Of a DNA stretch of 64,000 nt, positions 27,950 through 36,188 are shown piece after piece. The stretch is from contig CALQKH020000009.1 of NCBI GenBank assembly GCA_943331105.2, positions 99,669 through 163,668 on the forward strand. Direction: 5' to 3'. Position 1 is the first letter of the stretch, and each line of letters begins with the position of its first letter. Both the position numbers and the translations under genes were made by a program. The notes under the pieces are model-generated. The model was given only the letters and a program-made list of their open reading frames with translations. It did not search any database and had not been told where the DNA came from. The stretch is from Akkermansia muciniphila (lineage in GTDB: Bacteria; Pseudomonadota; Gammaproteobacteria; Burkholderiales; Burkholderiaceae_C).

Positions 27950-28807
27950 GTGGCACAAGCTTCGCCGCTGTCCGACCCCCCAGAAACTCCTGAGCGTTTG
28001 AACTTACCCGGCGTTTTGCCCATCGACGGCAAGCAACCGCTGTATTGGCTGTATTGGGGTCTGAAAGACATCTGCCATTCACCTTGGCTAAGCTTGAGCC
28101 ATGGCCTGGTCATGGCCATAGGAGGCGGCCTGATCACTTGGCTCGCACATGACCAGTTTTGGTTGTTGGCCGGTGCAGTATCGGGTTTTCTGATCGTGGC
28201 TCCGATTTTGGCGACCAGCTTGTATGCCATGAGCCGCGCCATCGAAAGAAACGAGGCTGTTGACCTGCGGTTGTTGTTAAAAACTTGGACGCAATGGCAA
28301 ACGCTGCATCACAACGAAACGGTGAGTTACTGGTGTTTGGTGCGTTTTGGTTTGTTGCTGGCCCTCGCGGGCACAGGATGGGTCTTGACCTCATCGGCCT
28401 TGATCACGTTGCTGGCCCCGGTGCCGATCCACACCCCCATGGATTTCATCCACCATGTGGTGTTGAGCCCAGACAGTTATTTGTTTGAGCTGTGGCTGAT
28501 GTTGGGCGGCCTGATGGCTGCGCCGGTTTTTGCCTCCAGCGTGGTGGCTATGCCCTTGCTGCTCGACCGCCAACTCACCACCTTGCAAGCCGTGCTGACC
28601 AGCTGGAAAGTGGTCTTGACCCATCCCATGCCCATGGTGCTGTGGGCATTTTTGATCATGGGCTTGAGCATGCTGGGCTTTTTGAGCTTTTTCATCGGCC
28701 TGGTCGTGATCGTGCCCATGCTGGGGCATGCGTCTTGGCATGCCTACCGCCACCTGGTGGACACCCGTGATGTTGCCGAACGCATGCCCAGTCAGAAAGC
28801 TGTGTGA
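27950..28807 (+). CDS. DUF2189 integral membrane protein
   Basis: A 285-residue inner-membrane protein with about six helices. It has the DUF2189 pattern GLKDICHSPWLSLSHGLVMA, a central LYAMSRAIERNE, and a hydrophobic C-terminal half ending VPMLGHASWHAYRHLVD. Function is not known. The GTG start lies 4 bp after the DUF2892 stop, and the stop overlaps the following start by one base, so the three membrane genes probably form one transcript. Confidence 0.85.
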   Translation: MAQASPLSDPPETPERLNLPGVLPIDGKQPLYWLYWGLKDICHSPWLSLSHGLVMAIGGGLITWLAHDQFWLLAGAVSGFLIVAPILATSLYAMSRAIERNEAVDLRLLLKTWTQWQTLHHNETVSYWCLVRFGLLLALAGTGWVLTSSALITLLAPVPIHTPMDFIHHVVLSPDSYLFELWLMLGGLMAAPVFASSVVAMPLLLDRQLTTLQAVLTSWKVVLTHPMPMVLWAFLIMGLSMLGFLSFFIGLVVIVPMLGHASWHAYRHLVDTRDVAERMPSQKAV

Positions 28808-29016
28808 TGTGGCAGATCACAGAAGAACAATTTGCTGGGTTCGGCTTGACCATCGGTGTAACAACTTTCATGCTGTACATGCTTTTCATCGTCTTGCAGT
28901 TGGCTTGGGAGTCAAAAGCTGGCAAATTCGGAACCTTTGTTATTTTTCTTGGTTTGGCTTTTGGCATGCTGGGCTTTGTCGCCAAAGGCATCATCCAATG
29001 GTGGCTTGACGCTTGA
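28807..29016 (+). CDS. DUF2788 small membrane protein
   Basis: A 69-residue protein with two hydrophobic helices (ITEEQFAGFGLTIGVTTFML and IFLGLAFGMLGFVAKGII), matching the uncharacterised DUF2788 family of beta- and gammaproteobacteria. The ATG at 28807 overlaps the upstream stop (TGATG); a GTG one codon earlier is possible. It is the last gene before the AT-rich origin-like region. Confidence 0.85.
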   Translation: MWQITEEQFAGFGLTIGVTTFMLYMLFIVLQLAWESKAGKFGTFVIFLGLAFGMLGFVAKGIIQWWLDA

Positions 29017-29035
29017 ATTCAATGTTGAATAAAGC

Positions 29036-29044
29036 TGTGGATAA
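29036..29044 (-). other. DnaA box, perfect consensus
   Basis: The plus strand reads TGTGGATAA, which is TTATCCACA on the minus strand, the exact high-affinity DnaA-box consensus. It forms a 9-bp inverted pair with the box at 29064-29072 across a 19-bp spacer. Confidence 0.8.
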
Positions 29045-29063
29045 AAGAACTGGAATTCATGAC

Positions 29064-29072
29064 TTATCCACA
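29064..29072 (+). other. DnaA box, perfect consensus
   Basis: TTATCCACA on the plus strand, exact consensus, facing the box at 29036-29044. The tract TATATTTAAAATG follows at 29081-29093. Confidence 0.8.
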
Positions 29073-29182
29073 ACTTGATCTATATTTAAAATGTTGTTCA
29101 TTTTTGGGTGACAGTACAAAAGCTGACCCACACACATGTTTGGATATTCAACAAGTCTTTGTCATCATTGAAAAAAAGAAGC

Positions 29183-29220
29183 TTGTCCACAAAAGAAGCT
29201 GCCCTTTACTACTACGACTA
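29183..29220 (+). other. DnaA box plus GC-rich spacer plus DnaA-trio-like run (basal unwinding element)
   Basis: TTGTCCACA (29183-29191, one mismatch to consensus) is followed by the GC-rich GCTGCCC (29198-29204), then CTACTACGACTA (29209-29220). The opposite strand of the last run reads 3'-GAT-GAT-GCT-GAT-5', the DnaA-trio pattern on which DnaA assembles to open the duplex. The order box, GC spacer, trios, AT-rich tract (29221-29260) matches the basal origin unwinding system described for Bacillus subtilis and proposed to be widespread. Confidence 0.65.
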
Positions 29221-29301
29221 TTTAAAGATATAAAAGAATAAGAAGATAAGAAAGAAGAAGTGCGCTGTTAAGATTTGCATCTTTCCAAACACCCAATCAC
29301 C

Positions 29302-30066
29302 ATGGCGAGCGTCAACGAAGTTTCGACACTTCACTGTTACGACATCAAGAGCGCTGAGCTGTCTTTGGTGTCTTTGGTCCTCAAAACAACCGACATCCAG
29401 ATGCTTGCTGCAGCCCTGGCTCAGCATTTGGGTGAGAGTCCCGGTTTTTTCGACCACGACCCTGTGGTGATCGACGTCACTTCTTTGGATTTGGCCGATG
29501 GTTTGTCTTTTGATCTGACAAATTTAACAACGGTTCTGCGTGGAAATGGCTTGGTGCCTGTGGCCATCAAAGGCGCCCATTCTGAGCTTTTGTCGATGGC
29601 CAAGGGTCTTGGCTTGGTGGATGGCTCAGACGCCCGTGTGCGCCGCGCTGTGACCCTTGCTGAGGCCCAAGAACAAGTTGCCATCAGTCAACCCAGCAAC
29701 TCACAGCAAGAAGCCCAGCAAACGGCGTTGATCATTGATAAGCCGCTGCGGTCTGGACAGCAGGTTTACGCCAAAGGGCGAGACCTGATTGTTTTGGCCA
29801 TGGTCAATGTCGGCGCCGAAGTGATTGCCGATGGGCACATCCATGTTTATGGCGCATTGCGTGGCAAAGCCATTGCGGGTGCGCGTGGCAATACGCAAGC
29901 GCAAATTTTTGCCCAGGTGATGGAGCCCGAACTGATTTCCATCGCGGGTGTTTACCGCACCAGCGAAAATGCATTGCCCAAAGATGTTTTGGGTCAAGTG
30001 GCCCAAGTGTGTTTGCAATCTGGCCCCGATGGGGACAAATTGCTCATCACGCCTTTGAAGTCCTAA
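29302..30066 (+). CDS. minC: Septum-site determining protein MinC
   Basis: FtsZ-polymerisation inhibitor (254 aa) of the Min system, which blocks division at the poles. The N-terminal domain (HCYDIKSAELSLVSLVLKTT) is followed by a variable Gln-rich linker (EAQEQVAISQPSNSQQEAQQ). The C-terminal beta-helical dimerisation and MinD-binding domain has VNVGAEVIADGHIHVYGALR, GKAIAGARG and AQIFAQVMEPELISIAGVYR. I chose the ATG at 29302; a TTG nine codons upstream is possible, and neither has a strong ribosome site. Its leader is the origin-like region, so minC transcription may be linked to DnaA occupancy. Confidence 0.95.
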   Translation: MASVNEVSTLHCYDIKSAELSLVSLVLKTTDIQMLAAALAQHLGESPGFFDHDPVVIDVTSLDLADGLSFDLTNLTTVLRGNGLVPVAIKGAHSELLSMAKGLGLVDGSDARVRRAVTLAEAQEQVAISQPSNSQQEAQQTALIIDKPLRSGQQVYAKGRDLIVLAMVNVGAEVIADGHIHVYGALRGKAIAGARGNTQAQIFAQVMEPELISIAGVYRTSENALPKDVLGQVAQVCLQSGPDGDKLLITPLKS

Positions 30067-30096
30067 TTTTTCAATCGAGTCCAAGAAAGTTTTTCC

Positions 30097-30912
30097 ATGG
30101 CAAAAATCGTTGTTGTGACCTCTGGCAAAGGCGGTGTGGGCAAAACCACAACCAGCGCCAGTTTCGCTACCGGCTTGGCCCTCAGGGGTTTCAAGACCGC
30201 TGTCATTGACTTTGATGTGGGTCTGCGCAATTTGGACTTGATCATGGGCTGTGAGCGGCGTGTGGTGTACGACCTGATCAATGTGATCCAGGGTGAAGCC
30301 AACTTGAACCAAGCCCTTATCAAAGACAAACAGTGTGACAACCTGTTTGTGTTGGCAGCTTCGCAAACACGCGACAAAGATGCTTTGTCTCAAGAAGGTG
30401 TTGAAAAGGTCTTGAATGACTTGAGCGGCATGGGTTTTGAGTACATCGTGTGCGATTCGCCTGCAGGTATTGAAACTGGTGCTTTGATGGCCATGCACTT
30501 TGCCGATGAGGCTTTGGTGGTGACCAACCCCGAAGTGTCTTCGGTGCGCGATTCGGACCGAATTTTGGGCATGCTCGGCAGCAAGACCAAACGGGCAATT
30601 GAAGGTTCAGAGCCGATCAAAGAACACCTGCTGATCACCCGTTACAACCCCAATCGGGTGGAAGAAGGGCAGATGCTGTCGCTGCAAGACATCCAGGACA
30701 TCCTGCGCATCAAGTTGTTGGGTGTGATTCCTGAAAGCGAAAACGTCCTGCAGGCTTCTAACCAAGGCACGCCCGCTATCCACATGGCCAACAGCGATGT
30801 GTCGGAGGCCTACAAAGATGTGATTGACCGTTTCTTGGGCGAAGACAAACCGATGCGCTTTACCGAAGCAGAGAAACCCAGTTTCTTCAAACGTTTGTTT
30901 GGAGGCAAGTGA
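30097..30912 (+). CDS. minD: Septum-site determining ATPase MinD
   Basis: Membrane-associated ParA-family ATPase (271 aa) that recruits MinC and oscillates under MinE control. It begins MAKIVVVTSGKGGVGKTTTS with a deviant Walker A (KGGVGKTT, signature Lys first). DFDVGLRNLDLIMG and VCDSPAGIETGA are the switch motifs. The C-terminus FFKRLFGGK forms the amphipathic membrane-targeting helix. It starts 30 bp after minC and 3 bp before minE. Confidence 0.98.
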   Translation: MAKIVVVTSGKGGVGKTTTSASFATGLALRGFKTAVIDFDVGLRNLDLIMGCERRVVYDLINVIQGEANLNQALIKDKQCDNLFVLAASQTRDKDALSQEGVEKVLNDLSGMGFEYIVCDSPAGIETGALMAMHFADEALVVTNPEVSSVRDSDRILGMLGSKTKRAIEGSEPIKEHLLITRYNPNRVEEGQMLSLQDIQDILRIKLLGVIPESENVLQASNQGTPAIHMANSDVSEAYKDVIDRFLGEDKPMRFTEAEKPSFFKRLFGGK

Positions 30913-30915
30913 GCC

Positions 30916-31176
30916 ATGTCCTTTCTTTCCTTCCTGTTGGGTGAAAAGAAGAAAACAGCGAGCGTAGCCAAAGAGCGCTTGCAGATCATCTTGGCCCATG
31001 AACGCAGTGGCCGCAATGTGGCCGAGCCCGATTACCTGCCCGATTTGCAGCGCGAGTTGGTGGCGGTGATCAGCAAGTACATCAAGATCAATCCGAACGA
31101 CATCAAAGTCAATTTAGAGCGTCAGGACAATCTGGAAGTGTTGGAAGTCAAGATCGAATTGCCCGACGCACGCTGA
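30916..31176 (+). CDS. minE: Cell-division topological specificity factor MinE
   Basis: An 86-residue protein that stimulates MinD ATPase and confines MinCD to the poles. The N-terminal membrane-binding segment is [20 protein letters not shown]. The MinD-contact helix [11 protein letters not shown] is followed by [20 protein letters not shown], the dimer strand and helix. The start codon lies 3 bp after minD. An inverted repeat and a strong terminator follow. Confidence 0.97.
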   Translation: MSFLSFLLGEKKKTASVAKERLQIILAHERSGRNVAEPDYLPDLQRELVAVISKYIKINPNDIKVNLERQDNLEVLEVKIELPDAR

Positions 31177-31178
31177 AG

Positions 31179-31205
31179 ATGGACACCTTTTTGTAGAGTG
31201 TCCAT
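31179..31205 (+). repeat. Inverted repeat just after minE
   Basis: ATGGACAC (31179-31186) and GTGTCCAT (31198-31205) form a perfect 8-bp stem with an 11-base T-rich loop, starting 3 bp after the minE stop. There is no U-run behind it, so it may be an mRNA-stabilising or processing hairpin rather than a terminator. Confidence 0.5.
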
Positions 31206-31257
31206 TTCCAAGACCAGATGGTTTTCCCAACAAGCACCTTGGGCCGTGTCACACAGT

Positions 31258-31289
31258 AAGAAAGCCACCTTTGCAGGTGGCTTTCTTTT
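31258..31289. terminator. Strong rho-independent terminator between minE and the oxidoreductase gene
   Basis: AAGAAAGCCACC (31258-31269) pairs perfectly with GGTGGCTTTCTT (31276-31287) across a 6-base loop, and TT follows. The 12-bp stem lies between convergent genes (minE stop 31176, oxidoreductase stop 31292). It ends the plus-strand min transcript and may also act on the minus strand, though the T-run on that side is shorter. Confidence 0.85.
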
Positions 31290-31291
31290 GG

Positions 31292-34200
31292 TCAACGTGT
31301 GTTCAATGAGGCCCACAATGACCGCGCTGCGCGAATATTGCGCTCTTTGACATGGCCAAAACCCTTGATGGTCTCAGGGACACGGGCTACGTCCAGTGCA
31401 TGCGCGTGGGTGCTGTCGGAGAGGTTTTCCAACACGCGGTCGATGTGCTGCATGTATTCCCGGATCAAAGCGCGTTCGGTCACCCGCTCTTCGGTTTTGC
31501 CAAACACATCCAGTGCGGTGCCACGCAGGCCTTTGAGTTTGGCCAGTAATTTGAAGCCAGTCAGCATGGCTGGGCCAAATTTTCGTTTGAGCAATTCACC
31601 TTTGTCATTGCGCTTGGACCACAGAGGTGGCGCCAAATGGTAGTTCACTGTGAAGTCGCCTTCAAAGCTTTCCTTGATGCGGTCTAAAAAACCAGTTTGG
31701 GTGTGCAGCCTGGCAACTTCGTACTCGTCTTTGTAGGCCATGAGCTTGAACAACTGGCGTGCTACGGTTTCGGTCAGGATGGTTTTGCCCAAAGGCGCCT
31801 CGGTGGCGTGCACACGCGCCACAATGTTTTGGTAAAGCTGTGCGTAAGCGGTGTTTTGATAGTCCGTCAAACGCGCCATGCGGTTGGCCACAATGTCTTC
31901 CAGGTTGTCACGTTTTTTGAAGTGGATGACCTGCGCCGGACGAATTTGCTGCATCAGTGCATCAAGGTGCTGCGCAGCATGTCGCCCCCATTCAAAAGCA
32001 GCCAAATTGTTTTTCACCTGCACGTCGTTGAGCTCGATGGCGCGCACCAGCGATTCGCGGTGCAAAGGCACCCAGCCTTTTTGCCAGGCATAACCCAGGA
32101 TCATGGGGTTGACGTAAATCGTGTCGCCCATGAGCTGCTTGGCCAGGGCGTCGGCGTCAAAAGCGCCCACACCTTCCACGCCCACTTGCGCGGTGATTTC
32201 GGCCACGCATTGCTCGGCTGGGTTTTGCCAGTTGCCGTTTTTCACAAATGCGGCGGTGGGCGTGCTGCTGCTGTTCATGGCCACATGGGTGCGGCCTGGG
32301 CGCATGCGCAAGGTGGTTTCTTTGGAGGCGCTCACGATGGGGTCGCAGCCGATGATCAAGTCGGCTGCGGCCATGCTCACGCGGGTGGTGCGGATCTCGT
32401 TTTGCGTGTTGGCAATCAAGATGTGGCTCCAGGTCGCACCCCCTTTTTGGGCCAGGCCTGCCGAGTCTTGGGTGACGATGCCTTTGCCTTCCATGTGCGC
32501 GGCCATGCCCAGCAATTGCCCGATGGTGATCACCCCAGTGCCGCCGACGCCCGCGACCACGGTGCCCCAGGGCTCGCGGATGGTGGGCAAAACCGGTTCA
32601 GGCAAAGCGCCTAAGCTGGCGGGGTTGATCGTGGTGCTGGTGGTTGACGATTTCTTTTTGAAGCTGCCGCCTTCTACGGTGACAAAGCTGGGGCAAAAGC
32701 CTTTGAGGCAGCTGGTGTCTTTGTTGCAGGTGCTTTGGTTGATGGTGCGCTTGCGACCGAGTTCGGTCTCTAAAGGTTCTACCGACAAGCAATTGGATTG
32801 CACGCCGCAGTCGCCACAGCCTTCGCACACTTCTTCGTTGATCATCACGCGCACAGCAGGGTCCACCATGGTGCCGCGTTTGCGGCGTCGGCGTTTTTCG
32901 GTGGCGCAGGTCTGGTCGTAAATGATGACGGTGGTGCCCAAGATCACCCGCATTTCGCGTTGGATGCGGTCGAGTTCATCGCGATGGAACACGCGCACGC
33001 CTTCGACCAAAGCCACGCCCGCGTATTTTTCAGGTTCATCGGTCACCACCACGATGCGTTGCGCGCCTTCAGCCTTCATGCTCATGGCGATTTGCACCAC
33101 ACTGTGGCCTTCAGAACGCTCACCGACAGGTTGTCCGCCCGTCATGGCCACCGCGTCGTTGTACAAAATCTTGTAAGTGATGTTCACACCCGAGGCCACG
33201 CTTTGGCGCACCGCCAAAATGCCACTGTGGAAATAGGTGCCGTCGCCGATGTTGGCAAAGATGTGTGGGTCGGTGATGAAGGGTTGCTGGCCGGTCCACG
33301 GCACGCCTTCGCCGCCCATTTGGGTGAAGCCCGTGGTGCTGCGGTCCATCCAGAGGCTCATGAAATGGCAACCAATGCCGGCCATGGCACGTGAGCCTTC
33401 GGGCACCTTGGTGGAGGTGTTGTGTGGGCAGCCGGAGCAAAACCAGGGCGTGCGCTCGCCAGCGGCACCCAGGGTCAGGGTTTGCAGGGATTTTTCTTTG
33501 GCGTCCAGCACCGCCAGGTGCGCGTCAATGCGTGCGGTGGTGTCGGCATCCATGCCCAGCTTCTTCAGCCGTTTGGCGATGGCCCGCGCAATCAAGGCGG
33601 GGGTCAGGTCAGCGTTGGCACGCAGCAAGGTGCGCTCCGTCGGATTGGGTACAGACCACTCACCGCCAGACGTGTCGCCTTCGGTTTCGTCAAACTTGCC
33701 TAAAATTTTTGGGCGCACCTCGTCACGCCAGTTGTAGAGTTCTTCTTTGAGTTGGTATTCGATGACTTGGCGTTTTTCTTCGACCACCAAAACCTCGCGC
33801 AAACCGGAGGCAAATTCGCGGGCAGTTTGCGCTTCCAGGGGCCACACCACGCCCACCTTGTGCACCCGGATGCCCAGGCGTTGGCAGGTGGCGTCATCCA
33901 GCCCCAGGTCCAGCAGGGCTTGGCGCGTGTCGTTGTAAGCCTTGCCGCTGGCGATCAGTCCAAAGCGATCGTTGGGCCCTTGAATGACGTTGTGGTTGAG
34001 CTTGTTGGCGCGGATGTAGGCCAAAGCCGCGTACCACTTGTAATCAAACAACCGCGCCTCTTGCTCCAGCGCGGTATCGGGCCAGCGGATGTGCACGCCG
34101 CCGGGCGGCATCACAAACTCAGGCAAGACAATTTGCACGCGTTCCGGGTCGATGTGCGCGGTGGCACTCGATTCCACGATTTCTTGGATGGTCTTCATGC

Positions 34201-34828
34201 CCGACCAGATGCCGGCAAAACGGCTCAGGGCCAAGGCGTGCAAGCCTTGGTCCAGGATGTCTTGCACGCTGGCCGGAAAGAACACGGGCAGGCCGCAGGC
34301 CTTGAAGATGTGGTCGCTTTGGTGCGCGGCAGTCGAGCTTTTGGCCACATGGTCGTCGCCCGCCACCGCCAGCACGCCGCCCCAAGGCGTGGTGCCTGCC
34401 ATGTTGGCGTGTTTGAAGACATCCGAGCAGCGGTCCACGCCCGGGCCTTTGCCGTACCAGATGCCGAACACGCCATCGAATTTGTTGGTGCCGGGCGGGG
34501 CAAAGCCCAGTTGCTGTGTGCCCCACAAAGCAGTCGCTGCCAGCTCTTCGTTCACGCCGGGCTGGAACACGATGTGCTGGGCCTTGAGGTGGTCCTTGGC
34601 TTTCCACAGGGACTGGTCGTAACTGCCCAGCGGCGAGCCCCGGTAGCCGCTGATGAAGCCCGCGGTGTTTTTGCCTTGCAAGGCGTCTCGCTGGCGTTGC
34701 AGCATGGGCAGCTTGACCAGAGCCTGCACGCCACTCATGAAAGCGCGGCCCACATCGAGGCTGTACTTGTCGTCCAGCGTCACGGTTTCAAGCGCTTGGC
34801 GAATCGAATCGGGCAAGGGGGCGTTCAT
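31292..34828 (-). CDS. Indolepyruvate ferredoxin oxidoreductase family protein (fused alpha/beta/gamma)
   Basis: Large (1178 aa) thiamine-diphosphate and iron-sulfur enzyme that oxidatively decarboxylates aryl- or branched-chain 2-oxo acids to acyl-CoA. The N-terminal part has FISGYRGSPLGSYDQ, and the thiamine-binding half has GIGCHFMSLWMD and FANIGDGTYFHSG. A ferredoxin-like segment near residues 665-720 has CEGCGDCGVQSNC and further Cys (CNKDTSCLKGFC). The C-terminal gamma-type domain has GVGGTGVITIGQLLG. Archaeal enzymes split these parts into separate subunits; the one-chain form is usual in proteobacteria. The start at 34828 has AGGAC upstream. It is monocistronic, and its function here is probably aromatic or branched amino-acid breakdown. 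Confidence 0.92.
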   Translation of the reverse strand: MNAPLPDSIRQALETVTLDDKYSLDVGRAFMSGVQALVKLPMLQRQRDALQGKNTAGFISGYRGSPLGSYDQSLWKAKDHLKAQHIVFQPGVNEELAATALWGTQQLGFAPPGTNKFDGVFGIWYGKGPGVDRCSDVFKHANMAGTTPWGGVLAVAGDDHVAKSSTAAHQSDHIFKACGLPVFFPASVQDILDQGLHALALSRFAGIWSGMKTIQEIVESSATAHIDPERVQIVLPEFVMPPGGVHIRWPDTALEQEARLFDYKWYAALAYIRANKLNHNVIQGPNDRFGLIASGKAYNDTRQALLDLGLDDATCQRLGIRVHKVGVVWPLEAQTAREFASGLREVLVVEEKRQVIEYQLKEELYNWRDEVRPKILGKFDETEGDTSGGEWSVPNPTERTLLRANADLTPALIARAIAKRLKKLGMDADTTARIDAHLAVLDAKEKSLQTLTLGAAGERTPWFCSGCPHNTSTKVPEGSRAMAGIGCHFMSLWMDRSTTGFTQMGGEGVPWTGQQPFITDPHIFANIGDGTYFHSGILAVRQSVASGVNITYKILYNDAVAMTGGQPVGERSEGHSVVQIAMSMKAEGAQRIVVVTDEPEKYAGVALVEGVRVFHRDELDRIQREMRVILGTTVIIYDQTCATEKRRRRKRGTMVDPAVRVMINEEVCEGCGDCGVQSNCLSVEPLETELGRKRTINQSTCNKDTSCLKGFCPSFVTVEGGSFKKKSSTTSTTINPASLGALPEPVLPTIREPWGTVVAGVGGTGVITIGQLLGMAAHMEGKGIVTQDSAGLAQKGGATWSHILIANTQNEIRTTRVSMAAADLIIGCDPIVSASKETTLRMRPGRTHVAMNSSSTPTAAFVKNGNWQNPAEQCVAEITAQVGVEGVGAFDADALAKQLMGDTIYVNPMILGYAWQKGWVPLHRESLVRAIELNDVQVKNNLAAFEWGRHAAQHLDALMQQIRPAQVIHFKKRDNLEDIVANRMARLTDYQNTAYAQLYQNIVARVHATEAPLGKTILTETVARQLFKLMAYKDEYEVARLHTQTGFLDRIKESFEGDFTVNYHLAPPLWSKRNDKGELLKRKFGPAMLTGFKLLAKLKGLRGTALDVFGKTEERVTERALIREYMQHIDRVLENLSDSTHAHALDVARVPETIKGFGHVKERNIRAARSLWASLNTR

Positions 34829-34987
34829 GGTCTGTCCTGCAACTGAGATGGATGGCACAGTGTAGGGTGGCCGAGACGGCAAGTGCTTGCTTTCGGAGAC
34901 AGGATTTCCCCTAGGATTGGAAAGAGCCCAGCCATTCAGCCGCCAATACAAGGATGGCGGTGTGTTTCTTGTCGAGGCTGAAGGCGT

Positions 34988-35953
34988 TCAGTCGATGGTT
35001 GCGCCGGAGTCTTTGACGATCCTGGCCCAGCGGGGCAGGTCGTCACGCACCAGCTGGGCGAACTGCTCAGGCGTGGATTTGAAGGCTTCGCAGCCCACCC
35101 CGGCCAGGCGCTCCTGCACGTCTTTGGAGTCAAGAGCCTTGGTGATTTCTGCGTTGAGCTGGTTGATGATCGCCCTGGGGGTTCCCGTTGGAGCAAACAC
35201 GCCATACCAAGGGGTGGCGCCAAAGTCCTTGAGGGTCTCGCCAATGGTGGGGGCATCCGGCAGCACGGGCAGGCGCTTGGGGTTGACCACACCGAGTACC
35301 TTCATCCTGCCAGAGCGTATGAATGCGATCGAAGAAGGCAGGCTCTGCACCGAGACTTGCACCTGTCCCGCCACCAGGTCGGTGGCTGCTGCTGCGGCCC
35401 CCTTGTAGGGGACATGGGTCAAATCAATGCCGGTGGCTTTGCCCAGCATCTCGCCGATCAGGTGGTTGAGCGTGCCGTTGCCCGCTGATCCGATGTTGAT
35501 CTTTCCGGGTTGCTGTTTGGCCAGTGCGACCAGTTCGGCGGTGTTCTTGGCGGGGAAGCTCGGGTGGGCCACCAACACATAGCCGGCCGTGGCGACGCTG
35601 CCCACTGGCTCGAAGTCCTTGACCGGGTCGAAGCCGGTGCTCTTGTAAAGCGCTGGATTGATGACCATCGCGCTGTCGGCGGTCAGCAGCAAGGTGTAGC
35701 CATCGGGGCGGGTTCGGGCTGCAGCCGCCGTGCCCACATTGCCCCCGGCGCCAGTGCGGTTTTCCACCACAAAGGACTGCCCCGTCTGCTCGGAGAGCCT
35801 TTGCGCAATCACCCGCGCGATCGTGTCGTTCGCACCACCGGCCGCCTGGGGCACGATGATGGTCACCGGTTTGGAGGGGAATTTGTCTTGGGCGTGCGCT
35901 GCGGCGCACATTGAAAGACACACAATGAAAGCAGTTTGGATGAGCTTGCGCAT
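34988..35953 (-). CDS. Bug/TctC-family tripartite tricarboxylate transporter receptor
   Basis: Periplasmic solute-binding protein (321 aa) of the Bug family, with signal peptide MRKLIQTAFIVCLSMCAAAHAQ. The signature parts are VTIIVPQAAGGANDTIARVI, VENRTGAGGNVGTAAAAR, YTLLLTADSAMVINPAL and the helix region INIGSAGNGTLNHLIGEM. Such receptors are hugely expanded in Burkholderiales and most have no assigned ligand. No TctA/TctB membrane partners are adjacent, so it is an orphan receptor here. It lies divergent from mnmG across a 235-bp spacer in which I see no further gene. Confidence 0.9.
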   Translation of the reverse strand: MRKLIQTAFIVCLSMCAAAHAQDKFPSKPVTIIVPQAAGGANDTIARVIAQRLSEQTGQSFVVENRTGAGGNVGTAAAARTRPDGYTLLLTADSAMVINPALYKSTGFDPVKDFEPVGSVATAGYVLVAHPSFPAKNTAELVALAKQQPGKINIGSAGNGTLNHLIGEMLGKATGIDLTHVPYKGAAAAATDLVAGQVQVSVQSLPSSIAFIRSGRMKVLGVVNPKRLPVLPDAPTIGETLKDFGATPWYGVFAPTGTPRAIINQLNAEITKALDSKDVQERLAGVGCEAFKSTPEQFAQLVRDDLPRWARIVKDSGATID

Positions 35954-36188
35954 GACTTGTCTCTTTGTATCAACCGGGTTTCACGCAGAATGGCGGGACC
36001 ACCGAGGGCATGATCGAGAAAGAAAAGGGCCCTGTCAATCACGCATGGGCAGCACTTGTGCCCGCTAAGAGGCGGCGCAATAGGCAGCGCCTGCCTGTAA
36101 AATAAGCAGCTTGAGCCCACCTCCAGGTCGGGCGGCACCAAGGCGCAGGCGGCGCCCATTTTGGCCTTCTTTTAAGGCGGACTTTTTC

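Larger units (their letters stand above)
29017..29301. other. Candidate chromosomal replication origin (oriC)
   Basis: This 285-bp non-coding stretch between the DUF2788 gene and minC has 78 G/C in the 240 bases 29041-29280 (about 33% GC, counted by hand), clearly below the flanking genes. It holds two perfect consensus DnaA boxes in inverted orientation, a third one-mismatch box, a GC-rich spacer, a DnaA-trio-like run and a purine/AT-rich tract, each listed separately. It sits beside minCDE and 8-10 kb from parS/parAB, as origins often do. Hand counts in a few lines suggest the plus strand leans to C on the left and G on the right, but not in every line. dnaA is not in the window. The alternative is a DnaA-regulated minC promoter. 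Confidence 0.75.

Noticed and set aside
29275..29301. TTG at 29275 as the minC start
   Set aside because: Possible, but it adds nine residues not typical of MinC N-termini, and no ribosome site favours it over the ATG at 29302.
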